Under the pieces are notes generated by a model. The model had not been told where the DNA came from. It saw only the letters and a program-made list of their open reading frames with translations, and searched no databases. From Heterobilharzia americana (lineage: Eukaryota; Platyhelminthes; Trematoda; Strigeidida; Schistosomatidae): a DNA stretch of 64,000 bases. Both the position numbers and the translations under genes were made by a program. This document shows positions 44,290 through 55,985 of this stretch, piece by piece (the first letter of the stretch is position 1; every line of letters begins with the position of its first letter). The DNA is taken from positions 48,420,691 through 48,484,690 of the forward strand of contig OX104134.1 in the NCBI GenBank assembly GCA_944470555.2. The letters run 5' to 3'.

Positions 44290-47200
44290 CTGATTAATTA
44301 TATCATTATAATTTTTGTCTTTTGGGTTCCTAGTGGAACGTAGGGCTTCAGTAGCACGTCTCCATTGCATTCTCATCTTTTCTGCGGTCTTTGAACTTGG
44401 CTCCACGACTACTCATAACCTTTCGTTTCTTCCTTACATGATCTCCATATCACCCTCGGACTCATAACTCGTAGTTTCCCATGCAGGTTCCGCTCAGGAG
44501 CCTGGCCTGGCGCATCATGTCCCCGAATGGTCTTCTCAGTAGATGCCCAATCGATCTCCACTTTCTTCTGCGTATTGTTAGGCAATGGGTTCTTGGTTGG
44601 TTCGTTGCCAACCAGAGTTTCTTGTGCTTATTCTTTCTGGTCATCTGATCTTCGGTATCGAGTGAGCATAGGTGCCAACTGTTGATGAATATCTGTAGTT
44701 TGTTGGAAATGCTTTTCGTAACGCCCAGTCTCTCAACCATCATATAAAAGCACTAACTTGACCGACTTAGTATCCGAAATCCGGATCTTGTTCACGCTTT
44801 ATGTTGAGTGCGGTAGATCTCCACACTGCTTCAGATTAATGAAGGTAAAAGAGACAACTTCTTTTAGATTTCTCCCGTCGAGGGTGATTGGTGTTAGTTG
44901 TTGTTGTTGGTTGGGTATCTTCATCATCTCTGTCTCCTCTAAGTTCACCCGGAGGAAGTCCCGTCTTCGTTGTCTCTTCTGTCAACTTGTCGGTCTTAGC
45001 CTGTGCATCTCCGAGTTTGTGCGACATTAGACATAAATCATCATCGGCGAAATCCAAATCTTCTAGGCTGTTTTCACCAGTCCAGCCAGTGTATGACCAT
45101 CTTCTCTCTCCTCACAGTTTCTCGCATGATCCAGTCCAGTTCAGTCGACCGCAATCAGGAAGATCATCGGTGATAGTAGGCAGCAACCTTGTCTTACTCC
45201 TGTCTTCACTTCAAAGGCGTCACTTAGCTTTCCACTGTCAACCACTTGGCATATGGCGTCGTCATATAAGTGTTCAACGATGTTGATAAACACTTGTGGC
45301 ACTCCGTAGTGTTGCAGCAGCCGTCAAATTACTTCTCGGTCGACGCCGATTAAGGTCTTTTCAAAGTCGATGAAGTTGAGGTAAGGTAGAGAGTTGACTT
45401 CCTTTCTGCGCTCCCTTTTATGATGACGCGTAGCGTTGCGTTGCAATCTCATCCACATGTAATTTGTACTTCCTGAAGCCAGCCAGCCTGTTCTGGTCGT
45501 AATTTGAATGCAGAGCACTGTTTACTCTCTCAAGGATGATACGACATAATATTGTTGCTTGGGGTGGACAGAGACAGGAGCATGATTCCGCGCCAGTTCT
45601 TGCAAAGACTTAGGTCTCCCTTCTATGGAAGATTGACGAGGCAGCCCTCCTTCCAATCTGCAGGTACCTTTCCTCCTTTCCTTCCGAATCTTCAGCAATG
45701 TTGGTGTGAGCATGTCCGTTGCAAATGTCTCTGTGTCTGTTTTCAGTGTTTCTGGAGGAATTCCATCTGGTCCTGCTGCTTCCTCGGATTTCAGCAACTT
45801 TATGGCGTTCGGGACTTCGGCTTTTGTCGGAGGGCTTGTGTTCACTGATAGTTCTGTGGCTGGGCTGCTGGTGATATTTCTGGACGAGTTGCAGGTGGTG
45901 GTGGTGTGGTCGAATCAAGAGTTTTTTCAAGTGATCAGCCCATCGTTTCGTTTGGTTCTCCTCTTTGGTAACTAAGTTCCCTTCACTATCTTCCATTGGT
46001 TTCATCGGTGTTGATCTCTTCCCTCCCAGATAGTAACCTGGTTATTTGATATAATGTTGTCAGGTCTCTGTCTCTCCCACCTACAGCCTGTTCTGCTTCA
46101 CTTGCCAGTGTTTCGTAGAAGTGTCTTTTGTCTTTGCGTGCACTCTTCTTCACTTCTTTGTCCAGTGTTCAACACACGTTCTACTCAGTTCCTCTTCTCG
46201 TTGTTCATCCTTACACTGCACTGGTTCACCTTCTGCTTCACCATCTTCCTCTCCCTGCTCTGTCAGCTTCCATGTGTCCTTCGAAATCCATCCCTTGTCT
46301 TTCTTCTTCTTCCTTCCTAACACGATTATCCAGGTTCCTTTCCACATAGCTTTCAAACAGTTCCAGTGTTCTCCCATACAAGTTTCCTCGGGGATGTTGC
46401 CTAATGTCTCCTATCTTGTCCTGATGACTGACATGAAGATGTCCTTTGTAGTTTCATCCTTCAGTTTCTGTTCTGGGTGTTGAACTTGAACTGTGGCCTC
46501 TCACCAACTTCTTTGAAGGCTTTCAACTTGATTTTCAAGGTTCCTTGCACTGGATAGTGGGTGGTGTGAACCTGCGTTCGATCCCCTTCTTGATCTGATC
46601 TTTTATCCAGTACTCTGCGTCTACACTTTCTTCACATTCAGATGAAGTCGACCTGATTTTCGGTGTGTCCATCTGGTGAAATCCATGTCACTTTGTGAAT
46701 GTCCTTGTGCTTGAACACACTGCCTCCAATCACCAAATCGTTGAATGCGCAAACAATTCTCCATTCTCATTCATTTCATCGAGTGCTTCTCGACCCATGA
46801 TGAGTTCTCTTCCTGTGTCGTCCGCTCCCAGTTTGGCATTCATGTCACCCTACCCCTTAGAATCTTGATTTCGCCAACTGGAGTCTTGTCTATTACTGAT
46901 TGCAGTTGTCTGTAGAATTCCTCCTTCTTGTCTTGATCTGCATTATTTGTAGGTGCGTAGCATTGTGTAATTGTGACTTTCCTTCCCTTTGATTTGAATG
47001 TTGCTGTCATGATCCGGCAGGAAGAGATTGGCTCCCACTGCATGAGAGCCTGCAATGCTCTTGGGGACATCATGATAACCACTCCAAAACTCGGTGTGCT
47101 CGTGATTGTCGTCTGGGTGACCGGAGTAGATTATTGACTCTCTAGTTGACAGTTGAGAGGGTCTACTTCCATTCAATCTGCATTCGGAGATTCCTAACAC

Positions 47201-47430
47201 TTCTATGCTGTATCTTCTCTCCTCTGCAAGCTGGACAGCCTTGCCAGCCAGCTTCAAACATTGTTTGGACATTTCATGTCCCCATTCTTACTTTCGCTTT
47301 CATCGAGAGAAGATGCATCGACCGATCGCCTTCCTGAAGGCTTTCAGCAGCCGGCGTCATTTCGTCTCTCCGGTTCCAGCGAGGAATAAGTCTAACTTTA
47401 TGCTTTGAAGTTTGCTTAGCGGTTAGATTG
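44290..47430 (-). mobile_element. RTE-clade LINE 'O', same family as E
   Basis: This copy is collinear with E on the minus strand. 5' end near 47,430 (shared CTAACCGCTAAGCAAACTTC), EN at 46,840-47,272 (RRYSIEVLGISECRLNGSRP, TITQCYAPTNNADQDKK), linker 45,610-46,377, RT 44,836-45,845 (LLKSEEAAGPDGIPPETL, LNFIDFEKTLIGVDREVI, DFADDDLCLMSHKLGD) and C-terminus 44,215-44,743. The 3' end closes at about 44,290 with an AT-rich tail. It has many more frameshifts than E. A 1.1-kb part is nearly identical to P at the end of the window. Confidence 0.87.
44462..47272 (-). pseudogene. RTE EN-RT reading frame of element O, heavily frameshifted
   Basis: The longest intact blocks are 46,943-47,272 (109 codons, EN start), 45,610-46,005 (131 codons, linker to RT start) and 45,522-45,845 (107 codons). 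The GDMNAKLG box survives only in a shifted frame near 46,835. The active-site box reads FADDDLCL with one extra residue, caused by a TGA-type triplet insertion (ATCATCATC on the plus strand near 45,040). Loss of codons such as those between AFND and GELFA near 46,750 is shared with P. Confidence 0.8.
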
Positions 47431-47439
47431 GTTTTACGG

Positions 47440-48755
47440 TTTAGCCATGGTTTTAATGAACAACTTATAACTATTTACTTCCCAATTTTAAACTAACATA
47501 TATGCAAGTGACCAATGTAGGGAAGGAGTATATTTTCTGACTCATTCTTGGTTCCTCTCTCTATAAACTTGCGGAAAAGTACCGTGAGATGTTACTCAGT
47601 TTCTCACTAAGTGTTAATGATTGACTGCCTAGGAGCCGGAAGTCAAAAAAGGGTAACTTTTAGTGTGCAACGAGTGGAGGTAGGAATGTTGTTATTGAAC
47701 TTAACGAGGAAGGCTCAACTAGGGGATAGGTAGTTACTGGGCACTGTATTGATAGAATAACATACCGTGTTATCATGCTAAACTGAAGTGGGTGATGAAG
47801 TGCATATCAAAAATAAGTAGACCCACAACAAGTACTAGTAATTCAAGGAAGTTCAAGCAGATATGTAGCACTGCATATTTGGCAGTCTGATTACTTCAGG
47901 TGCTGTATTTTTCCAAAGAGTTCCAATCTATTGTAAGCCAGATTGTCTCCTAGATAGTTATTAACTACATATATCTCCACCATCAGGTTTACTGGTCGGC
48001 ATACAATATTCTCTCTCGCTGGCATGGTACTGAGAAAAATTCAGGTCGCATAGGTAAATTGGTCAGATCAATTGAATATACCTACCTGATATTCAAGCAC
48101 AGGTATACCGTAAATAGAATAATCAATTGGAAATTTATTTAAAAATCCCACGGTCTACGTTGACATTTCTCACAGCTGCGAGCTTTTCCAATTACCGAAC
48201 TTTGGTTTCAACAAGATTTCCGTTGGAAACCATCCAGCCAGAATAACAAGATATGATCTCTGACACATAAATGTCATGAACTAACCAAATATTCTACTGA
48301 ACAGCGTGAATGCTTAGAAATCGCACACAGGTTTGTCGATTTCGTTAGCCAGATCAGAGTGATTTTAGCATCAGGTGATCATTTCACTCACCTCATCGTC
48401 AATCAAGTGTCAAGGCCAATAACTGGACTTCACCTACTCGCTAAAACATCAAACAGTTTCAAATATTATGCATGTGTAAATTTATTCAGATAATCAGAAG
48501 TCGCTATTAACGTCTGACTGTTTGCGATTGTCACTGCCACTCTCAAAAATCCACGGGAAGATAGCAATCAAATTGAAATAGAATGCTGCCTTAAAACTTA
48601 CAAATCCTGCCTGGAAACAGTGAGTCATCTCCAGCGTCTTTCCTTAGAAATTTTATGAAAGCAATACAGGAAATGGAATGATTGTTGTCTACTGCTCTTG
48701 CTTGTGTTGCGTTCTACTAGGTAGGTGGTTCATTCGTGAAGTCTTCATTGTTTTT
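47440..48755. other. AT-rich stretch, no gene seen
   Basis: No repeat family or exon is recognised in this 1.3 kb. Frames are short and the base composition is AT-rich. Confidence 0.5.
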
Positions 48756-48759
48756 CCAA

Positions 48760-49035
48760 ACAAAATCATGGGCACTAAATTCAGTATGAAGGGAGCTGTC
48801 TGGATTTCTCCATGAGTAGTTCAATAGCGTGTCCTGATAAGATGGTATGTGATTAGTGGTATTGATCCCAGACTAACATCATTTGGGGAACCATTCCAAA
48901 CTCGCCAGCACTGGACAGATGTTTTGTCCTATTATGGGATTCCTCAACAGTATGCACCAACAACCCGGATAGGGACCGAACCTATGACCTTAACGTGTCT
49001 TGCTGAACGTGTTAACCATTCAGGCACTGAATCAG
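48760..49035 (-). repeat. Smα-like SINE: tRNA-like head and decayed hammerhead core
   Basis: On the minus strand a tRNA-like head runs from about 49,030: GTGCCTGAATGGTTAACACG (A-box region, 49,008-49,027) and GGTTCGGTCCC (B box, 48,972-48,982). Next comes CTGTTGA (core CUGAUGA with one change), then a stem-loop around CCCATAATAGG, then ACAAAAC where a hammerhead has CGAAAC (48,921-48,950). This order, pol III boxes followed by a hammerhead, is that of the schistosome Smα retroposon. Both catalytic boxes carry a substitution, so I expect no self-cleavage. The 3' boundary near 48,760 is a guess from the usual length. Confidence 0.65.
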
Positions 49036-49539
49036 AGTTCAACGATTCACAGTTTATTACTTCTATCATTTAGCGACATAGCGCGACTACCACCAAAGAT
49101 TTTCAGTAGCCATCCCCTTCACTGGTTGACTCAACGGGTCACGACTTCTCATTAGAACTTCTGGATATTCATCTCGAAGCACTTCACAGTGATGTATTTT
49201 GACGTCAACCAGTCGAAAGTGAAGCGGGTGCCAACTGGAAATATTTTTACATTTTTCACTAACTTGTACCAACGTAATGAGAAGACGGCGGTTATCTGAA
49301 ACATGTTATACATTCCGAACGATATTATCACACATGAACTTGTGGAGTAAATTTATAAAAAAGGTAGAAAGGTTAATTAGGCTAATGGAATTATAATTAA
49401 GAAAGATAACACGGCCAAAACAAAAGCAAGAGAGGAGAAAAATAATAATAGGTCAAATTACCTCCACCAATAGTATAAAAGTTGAACTTAATACCAGCAG
49501 GGTGGGTTTAGTTAATTACAAATTGTTTCTAAATACATA

Positions 49540-50480
49540 GAAGGGGTTAGGATTCATGGATAGCAAGTGCTTCGATAAATCGAAGTATTTATCCTTGGTC
49601 ATATCTATGCAGTACAGTAATGGCTGTCATCAAATCAATTTTTATGACCAGTTTCTAACACATGTTTTGCTATCGACGAGGACAGAAGTTTTCCATCAGC
49701 ACTTATTAAACTGTTAGAAGTTATTTGTTTCTGTAGCCATTTAGGCGCATGTTGAACCATTCTTAACTGCATGTCATGATTGCCCCTCCCTATGTGTGTG
49801 TCCACATATAAATGTAAATCGATAGACTCAATAGGATGAGATGCACCTGTTCAGATGCTGTTTAGGTTTGCGCTGAAGCCTGGGCTTTTCTTCTCCACTA
49901 AGATAACCTTGACCGCGCAGAATGTCCTGCTAACAACTGATTTGAGTCTTTTCTTCAAGATTAGGCTATTCGACTTACTCCCGTATGGCGATGTGATATA
50001 CATATTTTTCTTAGGGACAGAATACTGATTAAACGGTGCGGGTGTTGTGCTGATTTTACATCTGTTGAGTAATTTTAATGGATATCCATTTTGTAATAAC
50101 GTGTCCGTCAGGAATTTTGCTTCTATTTCTTTTGTCTCATCTGTGTAACTACGATGAACTCTACTAAATAGACACCTGACTACGCCGCGCTTGGACTAGG
50201 CTGGATACTAACTATGGAAACTAAAGTAATGTTCTGTCCAATTCAGCTTCCTGTGGATAAAAGGAAGTTTATTCAGGAATGTTTTTGTCACGCCACATTT
50301 ATGTTCTTCGTACTCATTCAAACCAGTGTTAATCAAGTAATCACTCACATATGGTTACATCTGAAAATGTATCTTCTTTTTTTCAAGTAATTGTACCATA
50401 TACTGTCCCTTATTATTGAGAGTTGATTTGTCGTTCAAAGGAAACACGTCATACTGAGGAATTTGTGCAAATAGTTTATA
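49540..50480 (-). mobile_element. Penelope-like element remnant (RT C-terminus and GIY-YIG endonuclease)
   Basis: Read on the minus strand: FLNKLPFIHRKLNWTEHYF (near 50,250), VVRCLFSRVHRSYTDETKEI and KFLTDTLLQNGYPLKLL (50,080-50,190), SPYGSKSNSLILKKRLKSVV then RTFCAVKVILVEKK (49,880-49,990), and a GIY-YIG-type block LHLYVDTHIGRGN, QHAPKWLQKQI, SSSIAKHVLETGHK (49,665-49,825). Penelope-like elements join exactly these two domains, and schistosomes have such elements (Cercyon). In the nuclease YVD/HIG replaces GIY/YIG, so it is probably dead. Several stops are present. The RT active-site part is missing upstream. Confidence 0.8.
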
Positions 50481-53010
50481 CTAACTCGGATTAAAGGGAG
50501 TCAGTTATTTAATTAAGAATGCTTGGAAGGAGTGGTAATACATTTGAATTTCTATTTTTATTTCATAAATGCAGTTAGTCGATTTATAACTACTCTGCAT
50601 GCAGTTTATTGTGATTAAAGTGATATGCATGGAACTCTTCTAATTATGGTTGACAAATTCAGAATGTATACTGATTTCACTCCTGATATCGATACTTGAT
50701 ATGAAAGAGGCAACAGTCGTGGGCGTACTGAAGTCCGGTTAAATCGAATGTTTAAGGAATATTTTCTTTACATGATGGTGTAAATCACTTGGCTGAACAC
50801 CGTCTATAAGAATGAAGGAAGTTGTAATGAATGGTCAGATCGTTTCACACCAACAGCTCTAATTCTTTACACTTCTTCTGTTATTGACGTGGTAAATAAT
50901 GATCCTACAGTTGTGAGTATTGACAAAGTAGATAGCTGCCAATGGTAATATGGGTTATTTAAATTTTCTGAGGTCTTTAAGCAGGTATGACGACTTACTG
51001 CTCTTCAGGAACAAATACGTCTTTTCATATATTACCAATATTCTTCAGAAGATATGACTAGTTCTGTGAGACTTTGGAAAGAATGTCGTTTTTTAAATAC
51101 GAAGCATGCTTAAAACATATGGTAATTTATTTTCATAATTTTTATATCCAACTACTTCACTGTCAACTCCTACGACATTTATCATAAGTAAAAGCTTCAT
51201 AGCTTTAATTTCATATGTACGCTAGGCGGAATCTGTGTACAATAAACACATTCTCCCATCATTCCAACACACACTTCAGCAGTTGACCACAATAAAATCA
51301 GTGAGGTAAAAGTATATATTTTTAGGTTAATTATTAATTGTCAAACAATTTAACTTCCATGAATCGCCGACTTCAAACGGACCCGTCAAATACAGATCCC
51401 CCCTCTACAATCTGGAACACAGATTTTTATGAAACATGCTACGAAGAAGATTAAGTCCAATTCGTAAACTCAAAGTTTTTAAATCACATTCGTAATGGCT
51501 GTAACCAGGGTAGTTTGTTTGTTCTCTTCCTTTAGTGAAACACAACTTCAGTAGTGCCGTTGTTTTTGTCTAAGATCTCAGAGTGAAATGAACACGGTTG
51601 CCGGAACTGTAGATCCAAATTACCTCGCCTAGCGACAGTTATTCTAATAATCAGTTGTTATAATCCTTCGAGGAGTTGCTTTCACATACAGGACACGCAG
51701 GACAGAATATTTTCAGGTGTGGAATCCATGAACTGAAGATGTGGAATATAGAATGACAACGGTATGTGAAACGGAATTCGATGTTTGATTAGGAGAGAAC
51801 ACTTTAAAAACTCCTTGGTACACACAGTCTTCTTCGTTCGCACCTACACATTCCACCTTAAAGTGAAATGTTTTCAACTAGTGTAGGTACTCTTTTACCT
51901 TTTGTCGACAAGATCGAACTCAGTTCCATTTACAAGTCATTTCCTCTTCGGGACCCCTTGGTAACATGTCTGCCGCGGGGTACAAGCATTAGTGTCCTCC
52001 CAACTAACGTTCCAAGTACATGCCGGAGGTTCATCAGTGAAGAATGGTAAAAACATCATCCGAAATTGGCTTCTTTATGCCAAGACGTTCATGGCGTTCA
52101 TGGTGAAAAGTATTTCAACACAGAGGTGTGCTGCTCATTTTCCTAAATAAACCGACGGAGTAAAACGTGAATTCCATCCAGTTGGTGTTGTCTGGCTTCA
52201 AAATTACGCAGCGCAGACGATAATCAGCAGCTCACTTGCGTACCACAAACACTTGTGAAACGTCGTATCCGAAGTCTATATTTTAATGACGTAAATTTCA
52301 AAACTAGGAAGGTTTGTTACATTCCGGTCTAGTCGAGATCGTTGAAACAGCGATAACTCAACAAACTGCAGCTGGTCCTCTGTAGTGAGCAAAAGATACT
52401 TCAGATCTCTTCTTTAGTGAGAGAGAAGGGTCGCAACCCACCGTGATGGGATAAATGTGGCTGTAGCTTTTCAAAATTGTCTACAAAAAACGGATGCAAG
52501 CAAAAATCCAAATCCTGGTGAAATTACACTAAGCGAAGAGGTGACGGCGTGCATTAAACACATCTTAGTTATTCAGCCGTTTGTCTTAGTGTGCGCAGAA
52601 GGGATCAACAACACCGAACAGTTGTACCAGATGTTAGCAATAGCCTTATGCTATTTAATTCAGCGACCACTTTTGTGTTCAAGAGTTATTACCATAAAGC
52701 GAAGAAATGCAGTGATGATCCTGAGCCAGCATACACCAAGTTACTGTTCAAGAGCCCCTACGGATTTGGGAGCTCAAACGCCAGGATAGAGCATTTCAGG
52801 GATAATCTGTAAAATACTGAAAACAGATGGAGCTGACCTTGTCATCATCTACGGGTCGGTGTCTACTAGACTTCAACAACACTAACTTTGCGTAAGATCT
52901 TTGATCATATTGCAAATGTGAACCTCGCCCAACATAGTGTGTGTTTGCTTTTGTTGCTCCTTTAAGCGTCTTTTAAAGATTCCCAATTACAGAAACGCTG
53001 TTCGAAAACG
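50480..53010. other. 2.5 kb without a confident gene
   Basis: The sequence is AT-rich to about 51,800. A plus frame of 110 codons at 52,457-52,789, and an overlapping frame with PEPAYTKLLFKSPYGFGSSN near 52,725, look like coding remnants, possibly of a LINE. I cannot assign them. No splice-linked exons were found. Confidence 0.4.
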
Positions 53011-53014
53011 TGAT

Positions 53015-53262
53015 CTATAAATATGGATTCATTTTCGTTTTTGACCCCCTAAATTGCTCATGATTTAACATCGTGATATGTGGCCGCTCATCGACGTATA
53101 GGAGAAACGGCGGCCTGCTCAGGACTGTATCTTGCAGCAGTTCACTCTCTGTCAACTCCCAAGTAGAGGGTTGAGAACTGATCCTAACTCTTTGTCTCCT
53201 ACCAATAAGAAAGTCTCTTATGCGTGGGAGCAAACTGCCAGTGACTCCTAAACTTCCCCGTC
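53015..53262 (-). pseudogene. CR1-like RT fragment
   Basis: The minus strand encodes LLPRIRDFLIGRRQRVRISS, STWELTESELLQDTVLS and PPFLLYVDERPHI, i.e. the RT palm between the DFL helix and the active site of a CR1 element similar to C and I. The glycine-rich PQGSVLGP turn is altered (LQDTVLSR). The fragment stops at a W repeat on its upstream side and fades below 53,030 before reaching the active site. Confidence 0.65.
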
Positions 53263-53478
53263 CTCTGCCCAAGCTGACGGTCATGAGGAAATCGTGGGAC
53301 GTCAGGGATAAAAACGGGATTTCCGGGTAAAATGGTGACAACATTGCGACGAAGGGGGAAATCGTGGAGGAAAAAATAAGGACAAACCCCACCAGTGCGG
53401 ATACTGCTGGTAATTTGTTGCATTTCCCTTTTTTCTTCTCTATTTACTCACCATTAATTTTCCCATTTCTGTCAATTT
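53263..53478 (+). repeat. Purine-rich repeat 'W', copy 1
   Basis: The copy starts CCCAAGCTGACGGTCATG and has a core of GGGGGAAATCGTGG, then ACCCCACCAGTGCGGA, TGCTGGTAATTTGTTGCATT and a CCCATTTCTGTCA end. It aligns with 55,848-55,985 and 56,187-56,377. I do not know the family. Coding potential is absent. It lies directly against the CR1 fragment on the left and F' on the right. Confidence 0.65.
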
Positions 53479-53481
53479 GGG

Positions 53482-54427
53482 GATGAACAACTTAATTAAC
53501 GACGTAGTCCTAATTGCCCCTTGGATGTGGTAGGGAACAGTGTAGATTTACCGATCAGGGTATGTCACCTATTACATTTAAGGGGCTCATTATACTGAGC
53601 GCTGTGAGACATAGTCGTGATTCGCTCTGTACGTTGGAGAGTTTGCCGGAGAATAGGAATCTTTCTAACATACGACCAAACTGAATAGTTGAGCTCGAAA
53701 CCCTGTTGTTAACAAGAAGACGGTCCCATGTTTTCGAGTATTTGATAGGGAAGAAGTTAGCTCGAAGGGATGTTCTAAAAGACTTCATTTCAACACTGTA
53801 GGCTTGATTGCGAAGACTGTAGCAACCTTCAGGTGTGAGACGGACTTCCTCACTAGCTGTAAAGGATATTTTGTGTAAAATCTTGAGGGTTAGTCTTAAG
53901 ACGTCTCATCCAAAGTGGTTGCAGATTAAGCAACATGCACCGAGATGCATAATCCTGACCACATTCGTAACCAAGTAGCCTGGATGTAAAGTGTCTCTGC
54001 ACACTCTCAATCTTAAGTTTGTCGTCTATATGGAAGCTCCCTAAAATAAACGGACAGTATTCTAACAGGCGTCGGGCGCAAGTTTTGTATGGCAATAATT
54101 TGGCTTCGTGGTAATGAAATTTACGAATAGTACAGCTTAGTAGTAATCTGGACTTACGGGCTTGTGTCGCAACATGTCCAGAGAATGTAAGGTCGTTAGA
54201 GTAACGGAGTCCTAAATCAAGGACGCTATGGAGACTAGGTAGCATCACAGTTTGCAGAGACAACTGTAGACGAATGGATGGTACTCCAAAGCATATCCAG
54301 CCACACTTATCTAAGTTAAATTGTAGGTTCCACATGGTGGACCAAGTCCGCTCTGTACTAACCTTTGGGAGTAGGACAAATCGTCACATGAGAGTACGTA
54401 CGCAACCTTAAGATCGTCAGCAAAAAA
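53482..54427 (-). mobile_element. CR1-like LINE 'F'' (near-identical copy of F)
   Basis: From ACTTAATTAACGA at 53,490 to the FADD box near 54,420 this copy matches 17,165-18,115 with only a few substitutions. The two open stretches (53,555-53,788, 77 codons; 53,853-54,335, 160 codons) each differ from those of F at one residue (A/V and V/A). A segment of about 15-20 bp in F near 18,030 is missing here. At 54,427, right after the active-site box, the similarity stops. An ORF1-like sequence on the opposite strand follows. Confidence 0.88.
53555..54427 (-). pseudogene. Reverse transcriptase C-terminal part of F'
   Basis: The stretch carries VFFADDLKVAYVL (active site, near 54,415), FNLDKCGWICFGVPSIRL, GLRYSNDLTFSGHVATQA, LLEYCPFILGSFHIDDKLKI and SLRANFFPIKYSKTWDRL. 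It is split by a frame change near 53,820 in the same place as in F. The fingers and EN are absent. Confidence 0.82.
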
Positions 54428-54429
54428 AA

Positions 54430-55850
54430 CGGTGCCCCATGCTCCACTGTCAGTCAACGTTGACACCTAAAAAAGCTGAAGTCTGGGTGCAATTTCAAAG
54501 GCATCCAACCCTGATGACCAACACATAACACTTATTAAGCATAAGGGTGACAGTGTATCCAGAGAATTGACTATACGGCTAGTGAAGGCATAATGGACTG
54601 TGTAGTCTGAGTGCGCGCTGTTTGGAAACGGGGGTGGATTTTGACGTCCAGCTAGATTCTTGGCACTTTTTGTGTTTAATCATCAAAGGCTATTGTATTT
54701 TGCTCTAGTCGGAATACTATTTGACTAAAGTGAGACAGGAATTTTTACTGGGTGATTTCTTAACATGGTGAGCTAAAAGTGTCGTAACAATGTTTGTGGT
54801 AGGGCCGGGTGCCACTTCACAGTGGTCTCTGGTTTGCAATCTAGCAGTGCAGTAAGAGTCGGTCCCACGACAACCGTAAAAGCCTTACACCTCAACATAT
54901 AAGAGGTACAACAACGCAAGAAGTGTCCTGCTGCCTAAATTTCCGCACTCTGGTAGAAGCAAAAACACTTCTAAGTACGATAACTAAGGAACTGCCGTAG
55001 AAAGTCAAAGCCGATAACTGTGACAATGATAACGACATAGAACCCATTACTGCGCAAAATTTTAGGAACGTCCTATGACAAGCCATAAGTCGGGCGCGTA
55101 GACTACCTGCTAGGTTTGCTGACAGCTACTTGGAAGAAACTACCCCAAGCAGGGTGAAGAGAGGATCTTCTGGATCTCGCATCCCCAAGGCTGGCAGACT
55201 CACTCTGTAAACTGCTGGCCGTAAGACCAGGCCTGCTTCAGATGAAAGAAACAGGAGTGAAGCGCTCTCAGTGCCAACGACGGAACCATGCAGGACGCAG
55301 GTCATACCCAGTTCGCAAAACCCAATCACTAATCAGAACTAAACAGTATGGGGTGCAAGTCCGTTTTTAGGCTCTCGGTGTCAAGGTCACTGGCTTTAGA
55401 AAACTCGCATACCCGACCCAGAAAAACGGCAGGTAACTAAGTCTAAACGGCATGCAAAGAAGCCAATAACGGTCACCGAACCAGCTTATCATCACTCCAC
55501 AAAGCAAAGTGGACATCCTAGACAGGTTCGTAGTCTTCCACAGAGTGGAAGATGGTAGACCAGGAAACCACATAAAGGTTTCTAACACGACCTCGGCAAG
55601 GAACAAAGTTTGATAAACCAGCTTCCACCAGAAACCATGCCGGGAGTCACCCTACTCAAGATACATGAAGTAGGAAAACAGGAGACTCACTGCTGAAAAT
55701 AAGCTCCGGCTAATTAAAGTCGTGTTCGAGTCGGCAGACGAGAGGAATCAGATTCTGACAAACTTCAAGGATCTAAAGCGTCCATGCGAAAGGATCTGGC
55801 CCTTGCTGACCAAATAAAAAAGCGAGAGACAGGCCTAAAAACTAGATACC
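54430..55850 (+). mobile_element. CR1-like 5' UTR and ORF1 fragment 'Q' on the plus strand
   Basis: The plus strand encodes, across several frames, RSEALSVPTTEPCRTQ (near 55,260), VDILDRFVVFHRVEDGRPGN (near 55,510) and LRLIKVVFESADERNQILTN followed by FKDLKRPCERIWPLL (55,705-55,815). The last block is the RRM-like part of CR1 ORF1 proteins. The first 460 bp look like a 5' UTR. The reading runs away from F', so F' and Q are head-to-head. If they are one element this is a further 5'-inverted copy. Minus-strand frames at 55,367-55,606 are shadows. Confidence 0.65.
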
Positions 55851-55985
55851 CAAGCTGACAGTCATGGGGACGTTACGGGGAAAAAATGGGGAAAACGTGA
55901 GGATAAACCCCACTTATGCGGACAACGCTGGTATTTTGTGGCATTTCCCCACTTACCATTGGTTTCCCCATTTCTGCCACTTATT
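55848..55985 (+). repeat. Purine-rich repeat 'W', copy 2 (short form)
   Basis: CCCAAGCTGACAGTCATGGG, then GGGGAAAAAATGGGGAAAA, AACCCCACTTATGCGGAC, GCTGGTATTTTGTGGCATTT and a CCCCATTTCTGCCA end. It lacks the middle GGGGATTTCGGGTAAAA section of copies 1 and 3. It joins Q on one side and R' on the other. Confidence 0.65.

Noticed and set aside
48961..49030. Possible tRNA gene
   Set aside because: The A and B boxes are there, but the acceptor stem does not pair and the sequence continues into a hammerhead-like core, so this is a SINE head.
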